Positions 34,474-43,309 are shown, counted from the stretch's first letter. The stretch: DNA of 64,000 bases from Bacteroidales bacterium (GCA_015061115.1 SUXE01000001.1:62001-126000); one strand, 5' to 3'. The notes: generated by a model not told the origin, from the letters alone. Numbers and translations are program-made.

Positions 34474-35361
34474 TTATGCTCTTTTCTTGAAGAGTTTCAT
34501 CAGCGACTTCACGTAGTCGTCTGTTGTGGCGATAGAGATATAATCCACACCACTTTTTGCAAACCCTTGTGCGAGCAATTCGTCTCTCTCCTTTACATAC
34601 TGTTCGTACACTCTTCGCGTAGATGCACTGGAAGTGTCGACCCACATGTCTTCATTGGTCTCCGCATCCTTCATTTTGATAAGTCCGGCATCAGGCAACT
34701 CTTTTTCTCTAGGGTCAAAGATCTGCAATGCCGCCAAATCATGTTTCTTGCTTGCGATAAGAAGTGAATCAGAATAGTTGCTATCATCTATAAAGTCTGA
34801 AATCAAGAATGCCGAACAACGCTTCTTTACCATGTTGGTGAAGTATTTGAGCGCAAAATCGATATTTGTCTTCCTACTTGTAGGTTGGAAACTTAGTAAT
34901 TCTCTGATGATATAGAGGATATGTTTCTTTCCCTTCTGAGGCGGAATATATTTTTCGATTTTGTCAGAGAAGAAGATGACTCCGATTTTATCGTTGTTCG
35001 TCGCTGCGGAGAAGGCGATTGTTGCCGCCACCTCTGTCAGATATTCTCTCTTTGTCTGTTCGGCTGTTCCGAAGTCGTCACTGCCTGAAACATCGACAAG
35101 GAGCATCAGTGTCATTTCTCGTTCCTCTTCAAACACTTTGATAAATGGCTTTGAATAGCGTGCGGTGACATTCCAGTCGATGCTTCTCACATCGTCTCCA
35201 GGCATGTATTCGCGAACTTCCGCGAACTGCATACCACGACCTTTGAACGCAGTGTGGTACTCTCCAGCAAAGATGTTGTTGGAGAGTCCTCGCGTCTTTA
35301 TCTCTATTTTGCGGACTTTCTTTAAAAGTTCGCTAGTGTCTACCTTTTTGTTGTCTTCCAT
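34474..35361 (-). CDS. DUF58-domain protein of the Bat operon
   Basis: 295 residues from the ATG at 35361 (a TTG two codons upstream is less likely). Diagnostic DUF58 block: GEYHTAFKGRGMQFAEVREY, then PGDDVRSIDWNVTAR. It is followed by a vWA-like fold with LLVDVSGSDDFGT, a MIDAS-like DVSGS. Cytosolic; no membrane span. DUF58 proteins accompany MoxR ATPases, and here it lies 32 bp downstream of moxR. Confidence 0.9.
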   Translation of the reverse strand: MEDNKKVDTSELLKKVRKIEIKTRGLSNNIFAGEYHTAFKGRGMQFAEVREYMPGDDVRSIDWNVTARYSKPFIKVFEEEREMTLMLLVDVSGSDDFGTAEQTKREYLTEVAATIAFSAATNNDKIGVIFFSDKIEKYIPPQKGKKHILYIIRELLSFQPTSRKTNIDFALKYFTNMVKKRCSAFLISDFIDDSNYSDSLLIASKKHDLAALQIFDPREKELPDAGLIKMKDAETNEDMWVDTSSASTRRVYEQYVKERDELLAQGFAKSGVDYISIATTDDYVKSLMKLFKKRA

Positions 35362-35393
35362 CACCAAATATCTTTAATCGGTAAATTGGTAAA

Positions 35394-36404
35394 TTAAGGC
35401 ACCTCTACTGCATTGATGATCTCATTGATGATGTCATCAGTGTTCATGTTGTTTGCCTCTGCCTCGTAAGTCAAACCGATACGGTGGCGAAGAATGTCGT
35501 GGGCAACTGCTCTCACGTCTTCTGGCAAAACATATCCTCTGCGCTTTACGAATGCGTATGCTCTTGATGCCTTTGCAAGTGAGATTGATGCACGTGGAGA
35601 TCCTCCGAATGCGATCATGTCCTTCAAATTGTTAAGACCATATTCTTCAGGGAAACGAGTCGCAAACACAATCTCAGTGATATATTTCTGGATCTTCTCA
35701 TCCATATATACGTCGTGCACAACTTTTCTTGCTTCGATGATATCCTCTGGCTTAAGAAGCGCTGTGACTGTCTTTGGCTCACGCTTTAGCTGTGCCTGGA
35801 TGATACGCATCTCTTCTTCTCTCTTTGGATATGTGATGATCACCTTGAACATGAAACGGTCCATCTGCGCTTCTGGCAATGGGTATGTTCCTTCCTGCTC
35901 AACTGGGTTCTGTGTAGCCATAACCAAGAATGGAGAAGGCAACTTGAATGTTGTCTCACCGATTGTCACCTGACGCTCCTGCATACCCTCAAGCAATGCA
36001 CTCTGCACTTTTGCTGGAGCACGGTTGATCTCATCCGCCAATACGAAGTTTGCGAAGATTGGTCCTTTCTTGATTGTGAATTCCTCGTTCTTCTGGCTAT
36101 AGATCTGTGTACCCAACACGTCGGCTGGCAACAAGTCTGGTGTGAACTGGATTCTGCTGTATTTAGCTGAAATTAGTTGGGCTAGAGTAGTGATTGACGC
36201 TGTCTTAGCCAATCCTGGTACACCTTCAAGCAACACGTGTCCGTCTGCCAAAAGGGCTATGATCAAAATTTCCTTTAGATGCTTCTGTCCTTCAATGATT
36301 GTGTCCATTCCAGAAAGAAGGTTGTCAACGAAAGCACTCTGTCTTTCAATTCTTTCATTCAAACGGCTGAAATCTGGATTACCGCTTCCTATTACTTCAC
36401 TCAT
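35394..36404 (-). CDS. MoxR-family AAA+ ATPase
   Basis: 336 residues. Walker A GVPGLAKT (61-68), Walker B FVLADEINRAP (119-129), then ALLEGMQERQVTIG and a lid domain. MoxR ATPases act as chaperones for vWA proteins and metal-centre assembly; here the clients are probably BatA, BatB and DUF58. First gene of the operon, with a TAATTTTG box at 36470-36477 and about 59 nt of leader. Confidence 0.93.
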   Translation of the reverse strand: MSEVIGSGNPDFSRLNERIERQSAFVDNLLSGMDTIIEGQKHLKEILIIALLADGHVLLEGVPGLAKTASITTLAQLISAKYSRIQFTPDLLPADVLGTQIYSQKNEEFTIKKGPIFANFVLADEINRAPAKVQSALLEGMQERQVTIGETTFKLPSPFLVMATQNPVEQEGTYPLPEAQMDRFMFKVIITYPKREEEMRIIQAQLKREPKTVTALLKPEDIIEARKVVHDVYMDEKIQKYITEIVFATRFPEEYGLNNLKDMIAFGGSPRASISLAKASRAYAFVKRRGYVLPEDVRAVAHDILRHRIGLTYEAEANNMNTDDIINEIINAVEVP

Positions 36405-36469
36405 TGTATTTTTTGTTTTTTGTTCTAGTTAATTTCATTGCTCGTATATACCATATAACGAAAGATCGT

Positions 36470-36477
36470 CAAAATTA
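36470..36477 (-). promoter_or_regulatory. -7 box TAATTTTG (minus) of the moxR-bat operon
   Basis: Exact TAnnTTTG match on the minus strand, between the terminator of the upstream gene and moxR. No clear TTG upstream. Confidence 0.45.
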
Positions 36478-36539
36478 TTGTGCTCCTTTGCTAAAAATGA
36501 TAAAATACTTGCGTTAATATCTCTTTTATATTTCAAAAA

Positions 36540-36563
36540 GGAGACGCTTGTTCCTGCGTCTCC
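36540..36563 (-). terminator. Terminator of the HU-LysM gene
   Basis: Minus strand: GGAGACGC (36556-36563) and GCGTCTCC (36540-36547) over an 8-nt loop, then T5. It lies directly after the stop at 36570. Confidence 0.85.
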
Positions 36564-36569
36564 AATTGA

Positions 36570-38288
36570 TTATTTTACGAATTCGTGCTGTATCTCTTTG
36601 GCAGTGAGGATACTATGCTCGGAATCTGGATTCACAAGTTTCGTGTTGTCAAGCATCGGTACTTTGATTTTTGTGCCGGCCTTGATGTGGTTCGGATTCT
36701 TGATTACATCCTTGTTGTAAAGGTAAATGTAAACCCAGAAGTCTTTAGCTCCATAGTGACGAAGAGATACGAGTGTCAGACGACTTGCGTTGCCAAGTTT
36801 CTCTTCAATTGGATCTCCTTGGTCTGTGATGTCCATTTCAGGATGTTTCTTCTTCATATAGTTGATGAAATCATCCTTGAAGTTTGTGTATTTTTGGACA
36901 TCTTGTTTGGCAGTTGGCTTTGCCTCTTGTGGCTCCTCTATTGAAGTAGTTGATTCAATAAGTGAATCCATTGTCTCTGCATTTTCTTCTGCCTTTTCTG
37001 CAATGATCTGTTCTTCAAGGTCGTTTGTCTCTTCATAATCTACAGAATCGACTTTGATCTCTGTCTTAACAGGTTCTTCTCCTGTTATTTTTGAACGTAT
37101 TTTGCTGACGATGTTTGGATCAGACATCCATGCTACCAAACCGACTACAAACAAAATGCATAGGAACAATATGATTGCGATTCCCAGTTTTTTGCCATGG
37201 GAATTTTTATCATTGTTCTCGTCGTCATCATCTTCTTTCGGTAGATCATGACGTTTGAATGTAGAGGCGTATGCTGCGATTTCAGCAGGATTTGTGTCTA
37301 CATTTTCATCTTCATCTGCTGTTGCATCTTCTTCTGTTGGCTCTTCTGGTCCTTCAGCTTCAATGTCGTCTGCTTTAGAAGACGTCGCTGTCTCAGCTGT
37401 GGCAGTAGGTTCTTGAGTATGGATCTCTTCGTTAATAGAAGACGTCGCTGTCTCAGCTGTGGCAGTAGGTTCTTGAGTATGAATCTCTTCGTTAATAGAA
37501 GACGTCGCTGTTTCAACTGTGGCAGTAGGTTCCTGAGTATGGATCTCTTCGTTAATAGAAGACGTCGCTTCATTTTCCACTATGGCTGCTGGCTCCTCAG
37601 TGTGGATCTCTTCGTTGATTGAAGAAGTTGCAGTGTATCCTATTGTGGAAGTTGGCTCTGTCTCGACTTTCTGCTCTTCATGGATGATTGTCTCAACTGG
37701 CTCAGCTACAGTGTTTGGGCTTTCCACAACGGTTTCGACAATCGGAGTTTCTGCTTTTGTGATTGTCTCAGACACAACTGCCTCAATTTCATTTGCCGCT
37801 TGGTTGACAACCTCTGTATTCAGATTGCTTATCGTTGCTGCGACGGCAGGCTCTTCGACTACAGTTTCAACTGATGTGGCGGTTTCTGTTGTTTCTGCCT
37901 TTACATTGTTGACTTCTGTATCATCATCTTCTTCTGGCTCTGGAGCATCAACTTCTCCCTCTGGCGCAAGTACGTAGGTCGGCTCAAAGTGTGCGTAAGG
38001 CTTGTTGAGAGTCTCCGCTAAAGAAGAGTCTGGCGTGAAAGAAATTTTATTGTGAGCAGGAATAATGGTGTTGGCTCCTGTATTGACATCTTTACTCTTT
38101 CTCGCATCAACTTTTACGACTTTGAATGTTCCTAGTCCTTTAATCTTGACATTTCCGTCTGCTTGAAGACCTTCGCTGATTTGAGCAAAGAAAATACGTA
38201 AGAAGTCCTCCCAACCTTTTTTGTTGATCAGGCTTACGTTTGTGCTCAATAGCTGGGATAGTTCGGAAATAGTGATTTTCTTATTCAT
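36570..38288 (-). CDS. Membrane-anchored HU/IHF-like protein with LysM-like periplasmic end
   Basis: 572 residues. Residues 1-95 form an HU/IHF-type DNA-binding domain (ITISELSQLLSTNVSLINKK, KIKGLGTFKVVKVDARKS). Next comes a long acidic Val/Glu/Thr linker (about 110-345) with four copies of a 20-residue repeat (core ATSSINEEIHTQEPTAT). A membrane span lies at about 365-386 (GIAIILFLCILFVVGLVAWM). The C-terminal LysM-like domain (LTLVSLRHYGAKDFWVYIYL, NPNHIKAGTKIKVPML) is about 510-555. The topology puts the DNA-binding part in the cytosol and the glycan-binding part in the periplasm, so it could tether nucleoid to cell wall (inference). Its start overlaps the HU gene by 8 bp. Confidence 0.8.
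   Translation of the reverse strand: MNKKITISELSQLLSTNVSLINKKGWEDFLRIFFAQISEGLQADGNVKIKGLGTFKVVKVDARKSKDVNTGANTIIPAHNKISFTPDSSLAETLNKPYAHFEPTYVLAPEGEVDAPEPEEDDDTEVNNVKAETTETATSVETVVEEPAVAATISNLNTEVVNQAANEIEAVVSETITKAETPIVETVVESPNTVAEPVETIIHEEQKVETEPTSTIGYTATSSINEEIHTEEPAAIVENEATSSINEEIHTQEPTATVETATSSINEEIHTQEPTATAETATSSINEEIHTQEPTATAETATSSKADDIEAEGPEEPTEEDATADEDENVDTNPAEIAAYASTFKRHDLPKEDDDDENNDKNSHGKKLGIAIILFLCILFVVGLVAWMSDPNIVSKIRSKITGEEPVKTEIKVDSVDYEETNDLEEQIIAEKAEENAETMDSLIESTTSIEEPQEAKPTAKQDVQKYTNFKDDFINYMKKKHPEMDITDQGDPIEEKLGNASRLTLVSLRHYGAKDFWVYIYLYNKDVIKNPNHIKAGTKIKVPMLDNTKLVNPDSEHSILTAKEIQHEFVK
37379..37568. repeat. 60-bp tandem repeat inside HU-LysM gene
   Basis: Three units of exactly 60 bp start at about 37381, 37441 and 37501, with a partial fourth. 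Units 1 and 2 differ by a single base (G/A within the TATGRATCTC segment). Each encodes 20 residues, so copy-number change keeps the frame. Confidence 0.9.
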
Positions 38289-38568
38289 TGTAGTCCTTCT
38301 GTATTGAATCCTTCAAAATATCACTTGGCTTGAATCCGCAAACCAATTTAGGCGCTGTCATGATGCGCTGTTTGGTAGTTGGGTTGTAGGAAATTCTTCC
38401 ATCTTTCTTGCGTAGGTCGAATGAACCGAAACCAGAGATCATGATTGTGTCGTTGCCTTCCAACACTTTTGCCATAGTGGCAACAGTATCGTCAATCATG
38501 CTTTCAATCTGTTGTGCCTTCATTCCAGTTTTCTCGGATAGAACGGCTACCAAATCTTTGTGTTTCAT
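38281..38568 (-). CDS. HU-family DNA-binding protein
   Basis: 95 residues from the ATG at 38568; the in-frame upstream start overlaps the promoter box and is rejected. Typical HU/IHF fold: HKDLVAVLSEKTGMKAQQIE, then the beta-arm GFGSFDLRKKDGRISYNPTT. A cytosolic nucleoid protein. Its stop overlaps the HU-LysM start (ATGAATAA, 8 bp), so the soluble and membrane HU proteins are translationally coupled and may form mixed dimers. Confidence 0.9.
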   Translation of the reverse strand: MKHKDLVAVLSEKTGMKAQQIESMIDDTVATMAKVLEGNDTIMISGFGSFDLRKKDGRISYNPTTKQRIMTAPKLVCGFKPSDILKDSIQKDYNE

Positions 38569-38601
38569 AGTTGTTTCTCTAAGAGGCATTATTACCACTT
38601 G

Positions 38602-38609
38602 CAAATATA
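38602..38609 (-). promoter_or_regulatory. -7 box TATATTTG (minus) of HU operon
   Basis: Exact TAnnTTTG match 34 bp before the HU ATG. The spacing fixes the start at 38568. Confidence 0.55.
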
Positions 38610-38796
38610 TCAAAATTATTTTGTAAAGAAAAACTACAAATATTAAAATATTGATTTTGATTGAAGATTGATTTTACGATGGTTTTGGGAAGTTTCAAGT
38701 TTTATTTTTTTAGGTCTTATAGAAGTGGAGTGCCGATCCCATCGATATAATATGTAATATGGAAAATATCTTTATAAATTTACAACCCTTGATTAT

Positions 38797-38828
38797 AAAA
38801 AAATAGAGACGTAGCATCACCACGTCTC
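38797..38828 (-). terminator. Terminator of ftsK
   Basis: Minus strand: GAGACGT (38822-38828) and ACGTCTC (38806-38812) over 9 nt, then a T7 run (38797-38803). It lies about 140 bp after the ftsK stop, beyond the heptamer repeats, so those repeats are transcribed. Confidence 0.75.
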
Positions 38829-38840
38829 CAGTCTTTTATC

Positions 38841-38970
38841 TCTAACCTCAAACCTTCAACCTCAAGCCTTCAACCTCAAGCCTTCAACCTCTAACCTTTC
38901 TCCTCAAACCTTCAACCTCTAACCTTCAACCTCTAACCTTTCTCCTCTAACCTTCAACCTTTCTCCTCCC
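38841..38970. repeat. Heptamer minisatellite in the ftsK 3' region
   Basis: About 18 heptamer-length units of form AACCTTC, AACCTCA or AACCTCT, interrupted by TTTCTCCTC pieces, running right up to the ftsK stop codon at 38971-38973. In ftsK mRNA sense this is a purine-rich GGTTAGA/GGTTGAA array. Strong strand asymmetry. Confidence 0.9.
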
Positions 38971-41553
38971 TTATCTCGGATTATTGTTGTTGATGTTCTG
39001 CAAAATCATTTCAAGAGTGTCAAGGTCGTTGATATATACTTCTCTTGGTTTGCTTCCTACCTGTGGACCTACGATTCCAGCAACTTCCAACTGGTCCATC
39101 AAACGTCCGGAACGGTTGTAGCCCAAACTGAATTTTCTCTGCAACATTGATGTTGATCCTTGTCCGGAACCGACAATCAAACGTGCGGCCTCTTCAAAGA
39201 ACGGATCTCTGTTTCGTAAGTCGATACCTTTATCTTCTGCTGATTCAACATTTGGATCCACATATTCTGGCAATTCATATGGCTCGAGATATCCTTCCTG
39301 TGCTTGGATAAAGTCGTTGATGGCCTCTACCTCTGGAGTGTCTACAAATGCACATTGCACACGTTCAAGGTTTCCGTTAGACAGGATAAGCATGTCACCT
39401 CGTCCGATAAGTGTTTCTGCTCCAGTGCAGTCGAGGATGGTTTTTGAGTCGATGGCCTGTGCTGTCTTACATGCGAAACGTACAGGGAAGTTTGACTTGA
39501 TCAAACCTGTGATGACGTTGACTGACGGACGCTGTGTCGCAAGTATGACATGGATTCCGATCGCACGTGCTTTTTGTGCCAGTCGTGCTACTGGAGTCTC
39601 GATGTCCTTTCCTACTTGCATGATTAGGTCGGCAAACTCATCAATGATCACAACGATATAAGGCAAGAAGTGATGTCCGTTTTCTGGGTTCAGACGGCGT
39701 TCTTTATATTTATCGTTGTATTCTATAATGTTTCTGACCTTTGCTTTCTTCAACAGTTCGTAGCGGTTTTCCATCTCTACACAAAGACTGTTCATTGCAG
39801 CTACCACCTTGGTCACGTCTGTGATGATCGCTTCGTCTTCACCTGGCATTTTTGCAAGATAGTGCTTTAGCAGTGGAGCGTACATTGAAAACTCTACAGT
39901 CTTTGGATCGACTAGCACGAGCTTTAGTTCCGACGGGTGTTTCTTATACAACAGTGACATCAGCACTGCGTTCAACGCTACTGATTTTCCTTGTCCTGTG
40001 GCTCCGGCACAGATGACATGCGGACACTTCGCAAGGTCGATCATGTAGTTGTTGTTGGTGATGGTTTTTCCAAGGATGATTGGCAACTCCATCGTGTTGG
40101 TCTGATACTTTTTGCTTGCCACCATATCATGCATAGGCACGATAAGCTTCTTCTGGTTTGGCACTTCGATACCTATTGTTCCTTTGCCTGGGATAGGGGC
40201 AATGATTCGCACACCTTCGGCTTTAAGGCTCATAGCGATATCCTTGTTCAGACTCTGCACTTTGGAAATACGGATTCCTGGAGCCAACGTGATTTCATAT
40301 AGTGTGACTGTAGGTCCAAGTTGGGCTTCGATGCTTGTTACTTGTACTCCGTATGTTTCGAGCGCTGAAATGATTCGTTGCTGATTGTCTTTGAGCTCCT
40401 CCTCGTTTGCTTCGATCTTATTGTTTGGATATTCCTTCAAAAGCTCAATTGGAGGAAACTGATAGTGAGGCAAATCTTCTCTTGGATTTATTGGCTCAAG
40501 CTGTATGGAATTCTCTTCTTCAAATACCGAAACTGGCATCTCTTGTTCCGCAGGAGTAAGGGATTGTTCGTTTGCAGACGCTGCGTCTTTAACCGCATTT
40601 GGTTCGTGATCGAATGGAAGATCATCGTCGTCATCATTTATTTTGACTTTGAATCCTCCATCTATATTCTCCGCTGGCTTCTCTACTGTTTTTTCAGTTG
40701 TCTCTTCTTTAACCTCAGTCTCGGCCACGGTTTTTTCTTCTTGTTTTTCTTCTTTTATGTCGTTTTTATTCTCTTCTATTTCCTCTTCCTCCTCTTCTAC
40801 AGCTGATTTGTTTTCAGATTCAGTTGATGTCTCGTCCGAAGATGTGGTAGCCGACTCTCCGTTTTGATTATTCGCAGTGTTGTTGTCGCTCTTTTTCTCT
40901 CCATCGGTTGAAGGCTCATTTTCCTTTTTCGCAAAGTAGTTTTTGATTTTTTCTACGACGTTAGGATACATAAGAATCATGAATATCATAAGTGTAGTGA
41001 GAAGCACGAGTGTGGTTCCGAACTCTCCAATATATGTGTTCAGTGTAGTGGCTGTGTTCTGTCCGTGAAGTCCACCCCAATATATTGAGCTGTTGTCTGA
41101 AAATGGAGTGCAGATAAGTCCGAGCAAAAGAGATATCCATAGCATCCAGAATAGGCAGTTGCCAACGATTCTTCTGATTTCCAGTTTGAAAGATGTCAAT
41201 ATCTTCATTCCTATACACCATAGTACGATGATGATGCCGAACGATGATACTCCGAATGTCTTGTTTACCATGAAGTCGGCTATTACGGCACCTGAAAAAC
41301 CGGATGCGTTAAGCGCACCGTCTTCTGCATCTTGGGTAGGAGATATTCCTGTCTCAATCAGACTGGCATCTGTAGAACTAGTGAAAAAGAAGTTGATATA
41401 TGCTACGGTAACGTATAGGCATAGCACTAGCAGTATGATACCAACACAGATTTTTGTGTTGCTATTGGTCACACTGTTCTTGATGCGTGTCTTTAGTTTG
41501 GAGAAGAAGTTTTCTTTTTTTTCTCCTTCTACAGGTTCATTTTTGCTAGTCAT
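38971..41553 (-). CDS. ftsK: FtsK/SpoIIIE-family DNA translocase
   Basis: 860 residues. Four N-terminal membrane spans (near 33-55, 95-117, 127-149, 178-199), an acidic Glu/Lys/Val linker (about 205-350), then the motor: an alpha-type domain, the RecA-like domain with Walker A GATGQGKS (near 512-519) and VVIIDEFADL. A C-terminal gamma winged helix (GSTSMLQRKFSLGYNRSGRL) reads KOPS-like sites. It pumps chromosome dimers or termini through the septum and activates XerCD recombination. It has its own promoter and a repeat-containing 3' UTR. Confidence 0.95.
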   Translation of the reverse strand: MTSKNEPVEGEKKENFFSKLKTRIKNSVTNSNTKICVGIILLVLCLYVTVAYINFFFTSSTDASLIETGISPTQDAEDGALNASGFSGAVIADFMVNKTFGVSSFGIIIVLWCIGMKILTSFKLEIRRIVGNCLFWMLWISLLLGLICTPFSDNSSIYWGGLHGQNTATTLNTYIGEFGTTLVLLTTLMIFMILMYPNVVEKIKNYFAKKENEPSTDGEKKSDNNTANNQNGESATTSSDETSTESENKSAVEEEEEEIEENKNDIKEEKQEEKTVAETEVKEETTEKTVEKPAENIDGGFKVKINDDDDDLPFDHEPNAVKDAASANEQSLTPAEQEMPVSVFEEENSIQLEPINPREDLPHYQFPPIELLKEYPNNKIEANEEELKDNQQRIISALETYGVQVTSIEAQLGPTVTLYEITLAPGIRISKVQSLNKDIAMSLKAEGVRIIAPIPGKGTIGIEVPNQKKLIVPMHDMVASKKYQTNTMELPIILGKTITNNNYMIDLAKCPHVICAGATGQGKSVALNAVLMSLLYKKHPSELKLVLVDPKTVEFSMYAPLLKHYLAKMPGEDEAIITDVTKVVAAMNSLCVEMENRYELLKKAKVRNIIEYNDKYKERRLNPENGHHFLPYIVVIIDEFADLIMQVGKDIETPVARLAQKARAIGIHVILATQRPSVNVITGLIKSNFPVRFACKTAQAIDSKTILDCTGAETLIGRGDMLILSNGNLERVQCAFVDTPEVEAINDFIQAQEGYLEPYELPEYVDPNVESAEDKGIDLRNRDPFFEEAARLIVGSGQGSTSMLQRKFSLGYNRSGRLMDQLEVAGIVGPQVGSKPREVYINDLDTLEMILQNINNNNPR

Positions 41554-41582
41554 GTTAAAATAAGTCTCTTTGATAAGTTCTA

Positions 41583-41612
41583 CAAAATTAGAAAAAAATC
41601 AACAACAAACAA
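41583..41612 (-). promoter_or_regulatory. Promoter of ftsK, TTG-N19-TAATTTTG
   Basis: Minus strand: TTG at 41610-41612, a 19-bp spacer and TAATTTTG at 41583-41590. Transcription would start near 41576, about 23 nt before the ATG. Confidence 0.65.
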
Positions 41613-41673
41613 CGTCATTGTTTTTATTTCAGCTCAGATTTTTCCCTTTTCGATTTTGCTTGGATTCAAAGAA

Positions 41674-41697
41674 GACGCAATGATTTGTCTCTGCGTC
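41674..41697 (-). terminator. Terminator of the DUF4230 gene
   Basis: Minus strand: GACGCA (41692-41697) and TGCGTC (41674-41679), then TTCTTTG. Short stem; placed 22 bp after the stop. Confidence 0.55.
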
Positions 41698-41718
41698 AGT
41701 TAAAGGTTGTGTGTACGT

Positions 41719-42345
41719 TTAATCCTTGAAATTTGGAGTTTTGATTTCTGGATTTTTGAATGTTATATTCAGATGCTGTTTGAAGCCTGCGTTTACAAGA
41801 ATAGGTTGGAGCACTTTTTCGGTGTTGCTTTTTGCTATGTTGTTGATTTCTATATAGGAAGTGCTTTTTTTGACATCTTCAATGCCATGCTTGATGACAT
41901 ACTCACGCTCTTGTTCTGTAAAGTTTGATCTGAACCAAGATACATATTCTCGTGATTTGTCGTGGTCGATTTTTGTACTTGTGATTTCAAGTGTAGGAGA
42001 GGGGAGGGTTATGTCTATTGTAGAATCGTTTACTGATATGTCATTGGTAGTGACGAAGTTAAGGTCTACAATGATTTTCATTTTGACCTCAATTGGGACC
42101 ATCAGTCTTTTTTCTCCTGGCAGAGGTGTGCTGTATCCGAAAAACTTAAGTTGGCTTTTGTCGTCAAATGATACTATTTTAAGCACTGTATATTCAGCGA
42201 CCTCCAATTTAGAACAATGGTGTACTCTTTCCCAGAGTACACCAATTGTATCAATTTTATTTGTCTGACTGTCGACGCTTGGATTTTCATTGCCACTGCA
42301 TGCAAATAGCAGAAGTGCGAGCAACGTCGACAGAAATAATCTCAT
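41719..42345 (-). CDS. DUF4230-family lipoprotein
   Basis: 208 residues. Lipobox LLLFAC (Cys16). The first part (GVLWERVHHCSKLEVAEYTV) and the following beta-rich segment match DUF4230, a family of uncharacterised membrane or lipid-anchored proteins. The C-terminal half is helical (SREYVSWFRSNFTEQEREYV). It starts 4 bp after dapA and is probably cotranscribed with it; no link to lysine synthesis is evident. Confidence 0.75.
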   Translation of the reverse strand: MRLFLSTLLALLLFACSGNENPSVDSQTNKIDTIGVLWERVHHCSKLEVAEYTVLKIVSFDDKSQLKFFGYSTPLPGEKRLMVPIEVKMKIIVDLNFVTTNDISVNDSTIDITLPSPTLEITSTKIDHDKSREYVSWFRSNFTEQEREYVIKHGIEDVKKSTSYIEINNIAKSNTEKVLQPILVNAGFKQHLNITFKNPEIKTPNFKD

Positions 42346-42349
42346 ATTA

Positions 42350-43243
42350 TTATTTGATTAGACCCAATTTCTTCATTTCAGCAAGAAGCAAAGCTTTGTT
42401 CTCGTCAGCCATCTTGCAAAGAGGAAGACGGTACTCTTCCTTCATCATACCCATTGCTGCCAAAGCTGCTTTCACTGGGATTGGATTGCTCTCAACGAAT
42501 AGAAGGTCCATCAAATGACGGTATTTATAGTGGATCTCACGTGCCTCTGCAGCCTTACCTGCGATAGACAACTCCATCATTTTTGCGAATTCTTTAGGGA
42601 ATATGTTGCAAGCCACTGAAATACATCCGTCTGCACCTAACAGGTTGGAAACCATAGATGTACCGTCGTCGCCAGAATAAATCTTGAATCCTTTCTTTCT
42701 TCCCTCTACAAGAGTCTCGATGATGCCGATGTTTCCACTTGCCTCCTTGATTCCGACGATGTTCTCGAAATCGTTGGCAAGACGGAATACAGTCGCAGGT
42801 TTGATCGCTGAACCTGTACGTCCTGGCACATTATATAGGATGATAGGAAGATTCACATTGTTTGCTAGCTCCGCAAAGTGAAGGTACATTCCCTCTGCTG
42901 TAGGTTTGTTGTAGTATGGGCCAACCACTAGGACGGCATCAACACCTGAAGAAGCTGCGTTCTTTGTGTAGCTGATGCATGAGGCTGTGCTGTTGCTGCC
43001 TGTTCCGGCGATCACAGTCATCTTGCCACCGATACGTTTCATTGTGTGCTCGAACATCTGAGCGTCTTCTTTCTCGCTCAAAGTAGGAGTTTCTCCTGTT
43101 GTTCCACACACTACGACACCTGATGTGCCATTCTCCAAATGAAAGTCCAAAAGTGCGTCATACGATGCGTAATCGATTGATCCGTCGCTATTAAACGGTG
43201 TGACCAATGCTGCAATTGAACCCTGTAACGTAAATGTATCCAT
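42350..43243 (-). CDS. dapA: 4-hydroxy-tetrahydrodipicolinate synthase
   Basis: 297-residue class I aldolase that condenses pyruvate with aspartate semialdehyde, the entry to diaminopimelate and lysine. Schiff-base Lys166 in GIKEASGN, Tyr137 in ILYNVPGRTG, and the GTTGET motif at 47-52. The length is normal. It has its own TAATTTTG box and is followed by the DUF4230 lipoprotein gene. Confidence 0.95.
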   Translation of the reverse strand: MDTFTLQGSIAALVTPFNSDGSIDYASYDALLDFHLENGTSGVVVCGTTGETPTLSEKEDAQMFEHTMKRIGGKMTVIAGTGSNSTASCISYTKNAASSGVDAVLVVGPYYNKPTAEGMYLHFAELANNVNLPIILYNVPGRTGSAIKPATVFRLANDFENIVGIKEASGNIGIIETLVEGRKKGFKIYSGDDGTSMVSNLLGADGCISVACNIFPKEFAKMMELSIAGKAAEAREIHYKYRHLMDLLFVESNPIPVKAALAAMGMMKEEYRLPLCKMADENKALLLAEMKKLGLIK

Positions 43244-43275
43244 TGTATCTTATTTTCTTCAAAGTAGTAATGATG

Positions 43276-43283
43276 CAAAATTA
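43276..43283 (-). promoter_or_regulatory. -7 box TAATTTTG (minus) of dapA
   Basis: Exact TAnnTTTG match 33 bp before the dapA ATG. Confidence 0.5.
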
Positions 43284-43309
43284 ATAAACTTTTAGGAATG
43301 ATTTTGCAT

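Noticed and set aside
37379-37568. CRISPR array
   Set aside because: Units are contiguous 60-bp repeats inside a coding gene, without spacers or cas genes.
37248-37977. Plus-strand frames across the 60-bp repeats (Arg/Cys-rich repeats)
   Set aside because: The repeat keeps all frames open; the minus-strand HU-LysM frame is the one with domain evidence at both ends.
38841-38970. CRISPR or telomere-like array
   Set aside because: The unit is only seven bases, has no spacers and is interrupted; a simple minisatellite explains it.
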